A DNA stretch of 9,366 nt from contig JAHIUE010000045.1 in the NCBI GenBank assembly GCA_018817205.1, positions 1 to 9,366 on the forward strand, written 5' to 3'. Every line of letters starts with the position of its first letter. Positions within the stretch are counted from its first letter, which is position 1. The position numbers and the translations under genes are program-made. This document shows positions 7,917 to 9,366 of the stretch, piece by piece. The notes under the pieces were generated by a model. That model was not told the origin of the DNA. It was given only the letters and a program-made list of their open reading frames with translations, and did no database searches. Origin of the DNA: Patescibacteria group bacterium. GTDB taxonomy: Bacteria > Patescibacteriota > Microgenomatia > Daviesbacterales > UBA10151.

Positions 7917-9366
7917 TTAACCCATTCTTTGTTTATAATATGCAATCCACTTACGGATTCTGCTGAAAGAAATCAAAAATAATAATACAGTAATTATAAA
8001 TCCTGCTAGACTTACTAGATTTGCGAAAGACCGAATAGGAGTATCATACAACTTAGCAGTAATCACGTGGTTTCCTTCACCCAAAATTATAGTCATTAAA
8101 CCCAAGCTGTTATTTTTGTATTCTACCTTTGTTTCTTCACCATCTATGTAGACTTTCCAATCAGGGAAGTAATATTGCGATAAACGAATAATAGTATGTG
8201 TATTTGTTTCCGTTTTAAATTGAAACCAATCTGTTCCTTCTTTAAAATCAAAAATCCGACTGTCACCGGTTAAAATCTTGTATCTCTCGGTTGCAAGTTC
8301 TGCCGGTGGTTCCTTTGCATATATCGGCAAATAATCAAAAATGGACCGTTTTATTTGTTTATCCCAATCCTTACCGCTGAGGAGTTTTTCATCATTTGTC
8401 TGAATAAATTTTTCCGGTCTGAAATAGGAGAAATTTGAAACAACCACTGCAACAACTAAAGTTATCCATACTAGTTGTTTCTTCTTTTTTAGAAGTAGAA
8501 AAATACTGCCTGAGGAAAGCGATACAAAAAATACAACTAGGAGTAAGAACCGCCAAGGGAATTGCAGATATTTCAGCGGATCAAAAACCTTCCAAACAAA
8601 TTCTGACCGGGGATGGATCATAAAGACAGCTAAAAAAGTCGTTATCGAGAAGAATATAATAATTACAGAAACATACCTATTCCTCTTCCAAAATACAAAA
8701 GCAGTAATTATTGCCAAAAACCATCCCAGAAGATGTACCCAACCAATTTGGTAGGAAAGACTATCTCTTTCACCGCCGGGAACCTCTCTTATTGATGCTC
8801 CATATTCCCAAGTTTTCTCCAAAAACAACTTCCTAATCCCTTTAAAATGTTCCGTGTAGGAAAAGTATCCCCCCACCATAGTTTCAAGATGCACTAAACT
8901 CTTCTCAAAAGCAGCTGGAAGCAAATAAAACGCCGAAAGCATAATCCCAATAACGAAAGACCCGAAAACCAACCATAAAAAACGTTTATTCTTTCTTTTA
9001 AGAAACAACATTATTATCCAAACTAAAACTACCGGCAGAAAAATGAGAGCTGACAAATTATGGGAAGTAATAAGTGCCGCCAGAGAAATTCCAAAAAGCA
9101 GTATATTGACGATACTAGATTTTTCCTCCAGTTTTATGGCAGTCCACAAAACTGCCGGGAATAACATCAAAGCCCACATTTCGCCCATTGCCCCCCTAAC
9201 GTAAAAATCCAATGCATGATACGGTGCAAAACTATAAAAAACAGCAGATATGCTACCGCCCATTTTACCCCACATTTTTGATCCCAAAAGATACATAAAA
9301 ATATAAGCTCCGAGAAAACTTAAAGCAAACATTGTTTTTGCAGAAATTAACAGACTACCTGTCAAA
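7917..9366 (-). CDS. 6-pyruvoyl-tetrahydropterin-synthase-related / YfhO-like membrane protein, 5' end outside window
   Basis: The frame is open from the right edge for about 482 residues, ending in TAA at 7919-7917. A TTG codon at 9365 is in frame but falls inside the first visible membrane segment, so the real start should lie upstream and roughly the first hundred residues (first helix and first outer loop) are missing. Numbering from that codon, blocks typical of the PTPS-related membrane family are FYSFAPYHALDFYVRGAMGEMWA (43-65), TSHNLSALIFLP (100-111), SAFYLLPAAFEK (144-155), DPLKYLQFPWRFL (262-274) and DYLPIYAKEPP (344-354). About ten hydrophobic segments run to residue 308. An extracytoplasmic domain follows (about 310-445) with YYFPDWKVYIDG (398-409), a beta-sandwich block also seen in YfhO-type proteins, then DTPIRSFANL and one last membrane helix. 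The family is GT-C-like in topology and its biochemical role is not established. Its place just before a flippase suggests work on a surface glycan. Confidence 0.85.
   Translation of the reverse strand, partial: LTGSLLISAKTMFALSFLGAYIFMYLLGSKMWGKMGGSISAVFYSFAPYHALDFYVRGAMGEMWALMLFPAVLWTAIKLEEKSSIVNILLFGISLAALITSHNLSALIFLPVVLVWIIMLFLKRKNKRFLWLVFGSFVIGIMLSAFYLLPAAFEKSLVHLETMVGGYFSYTEHFKGIRKLFLEKTWEYGASIREVPGGERDSLSYQIGWVHLLGWFLAIITAFVFWKRNRYVSVIIIFFSITTFLAVFMIHPRSEFVWKVFDPLKYLQFPWRFLLLVVFFVSLSSGSIFLLLKKKKQLVWITLVVAVVVSNFSYFRPEKFIQTNDEKLLSGKDWDKQIKRSIFDYLPIYAKEPPAELATERYKILTGDSRIFDFKEGTDWFQFKTETNTHTIIRLSQYYFPDWKVYIDGEETKVEYKNNSLGLMTIILGEGNHVITAKLYDTPIRSFANLVSLAGFIITVLLFLISFSRIRKWIAYYKQRMG

Noticed and set aside
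8435..8623. Forward-strand open frame of 62 codons
   Set aside because: It is antisense to the PTPS-related membrane protein in a region with clear family blocks.
9363..9365. TTG as start codon of the rightmost gene
   Set aside because: The codon touches the window edge and begins inside a hydrophobic segment that family members carry after a longer N-terminus; it is read as an internal Leu.

Overview
The window is one densely packed, minus-strand stretch of membrane-protein genes. It is AT-rich (roughly two-thirds A+T by eye). UGA is used as a true stop at two genes, so the genetic code is standard at UGA. The gene families (tandem GT39-type glycosyltransferases, a very large GT-C protein with a secreted N-terminal domain, a 6-pyruvoyl-tetrahydropterin-synthase-related membrane protein and a WzxC-like flippase), the near-absence of intergenic DNA and the weak Shine-Dalgarno sites together suggest a Candidate Phyla Radiation / Patescibacteria genome, perhaps of the Microgenomates group. 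That placement is inference: no rRNA or ribosomal protein gene is present to test it.

Layout, in the direction of transcription (right to left): (1) 9366-7917, a membrane protein with an extracytoplasmic C-terminal domain, its start lying outside the window; (2) 7907-6429, a MOP-superfamily polysaccharide flippase; (3) 6432-2983, a 1149-residue protein with a signal peptide, a polysaccharide-deacetylase-like ectodomain and a GT-C-type membrane glycosyltransferase part; (4) 2986-1370, a full-length GT39-type glycosyltransferase; (5) 1366-434, a 310-residue relative of the same family that has lost the catalytic loop; (6) 432-1, a second GT39-type enzyme whose C-terminal part lies outside the window. 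The junctions are +9, -4 (ATGA), -4 (ATGA), +3 and +1 nt, leaving only 13 non-coding bases in 9.4 kb. No promoter, terminator, RNA gene, repeat array or mobile element is visible. The genes are almost certainly one operon that begins and ends outside the window.

Working model (inference): lipid-linked sugars or oligosaccharides made in the cytoplasm are flipped by the MOP transporter, then transferred or modified on the outer face by the GT-C enzymes, possibly with help from the deacetylase-like ectodomain. No cytoplasmic GT2/GT4 glycosyltransferase, nucleotide-sugar enzyme or Wzy-like polymerase is seen, so the window is the membrane part of a cell-surface glycan or protein-glycosylation locus. 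The least ordinary items are the deacetylase-like/GT-C fusion without the usual metal-binding motifs, and the loop-less GT39 paralogue held between two intact relatives.
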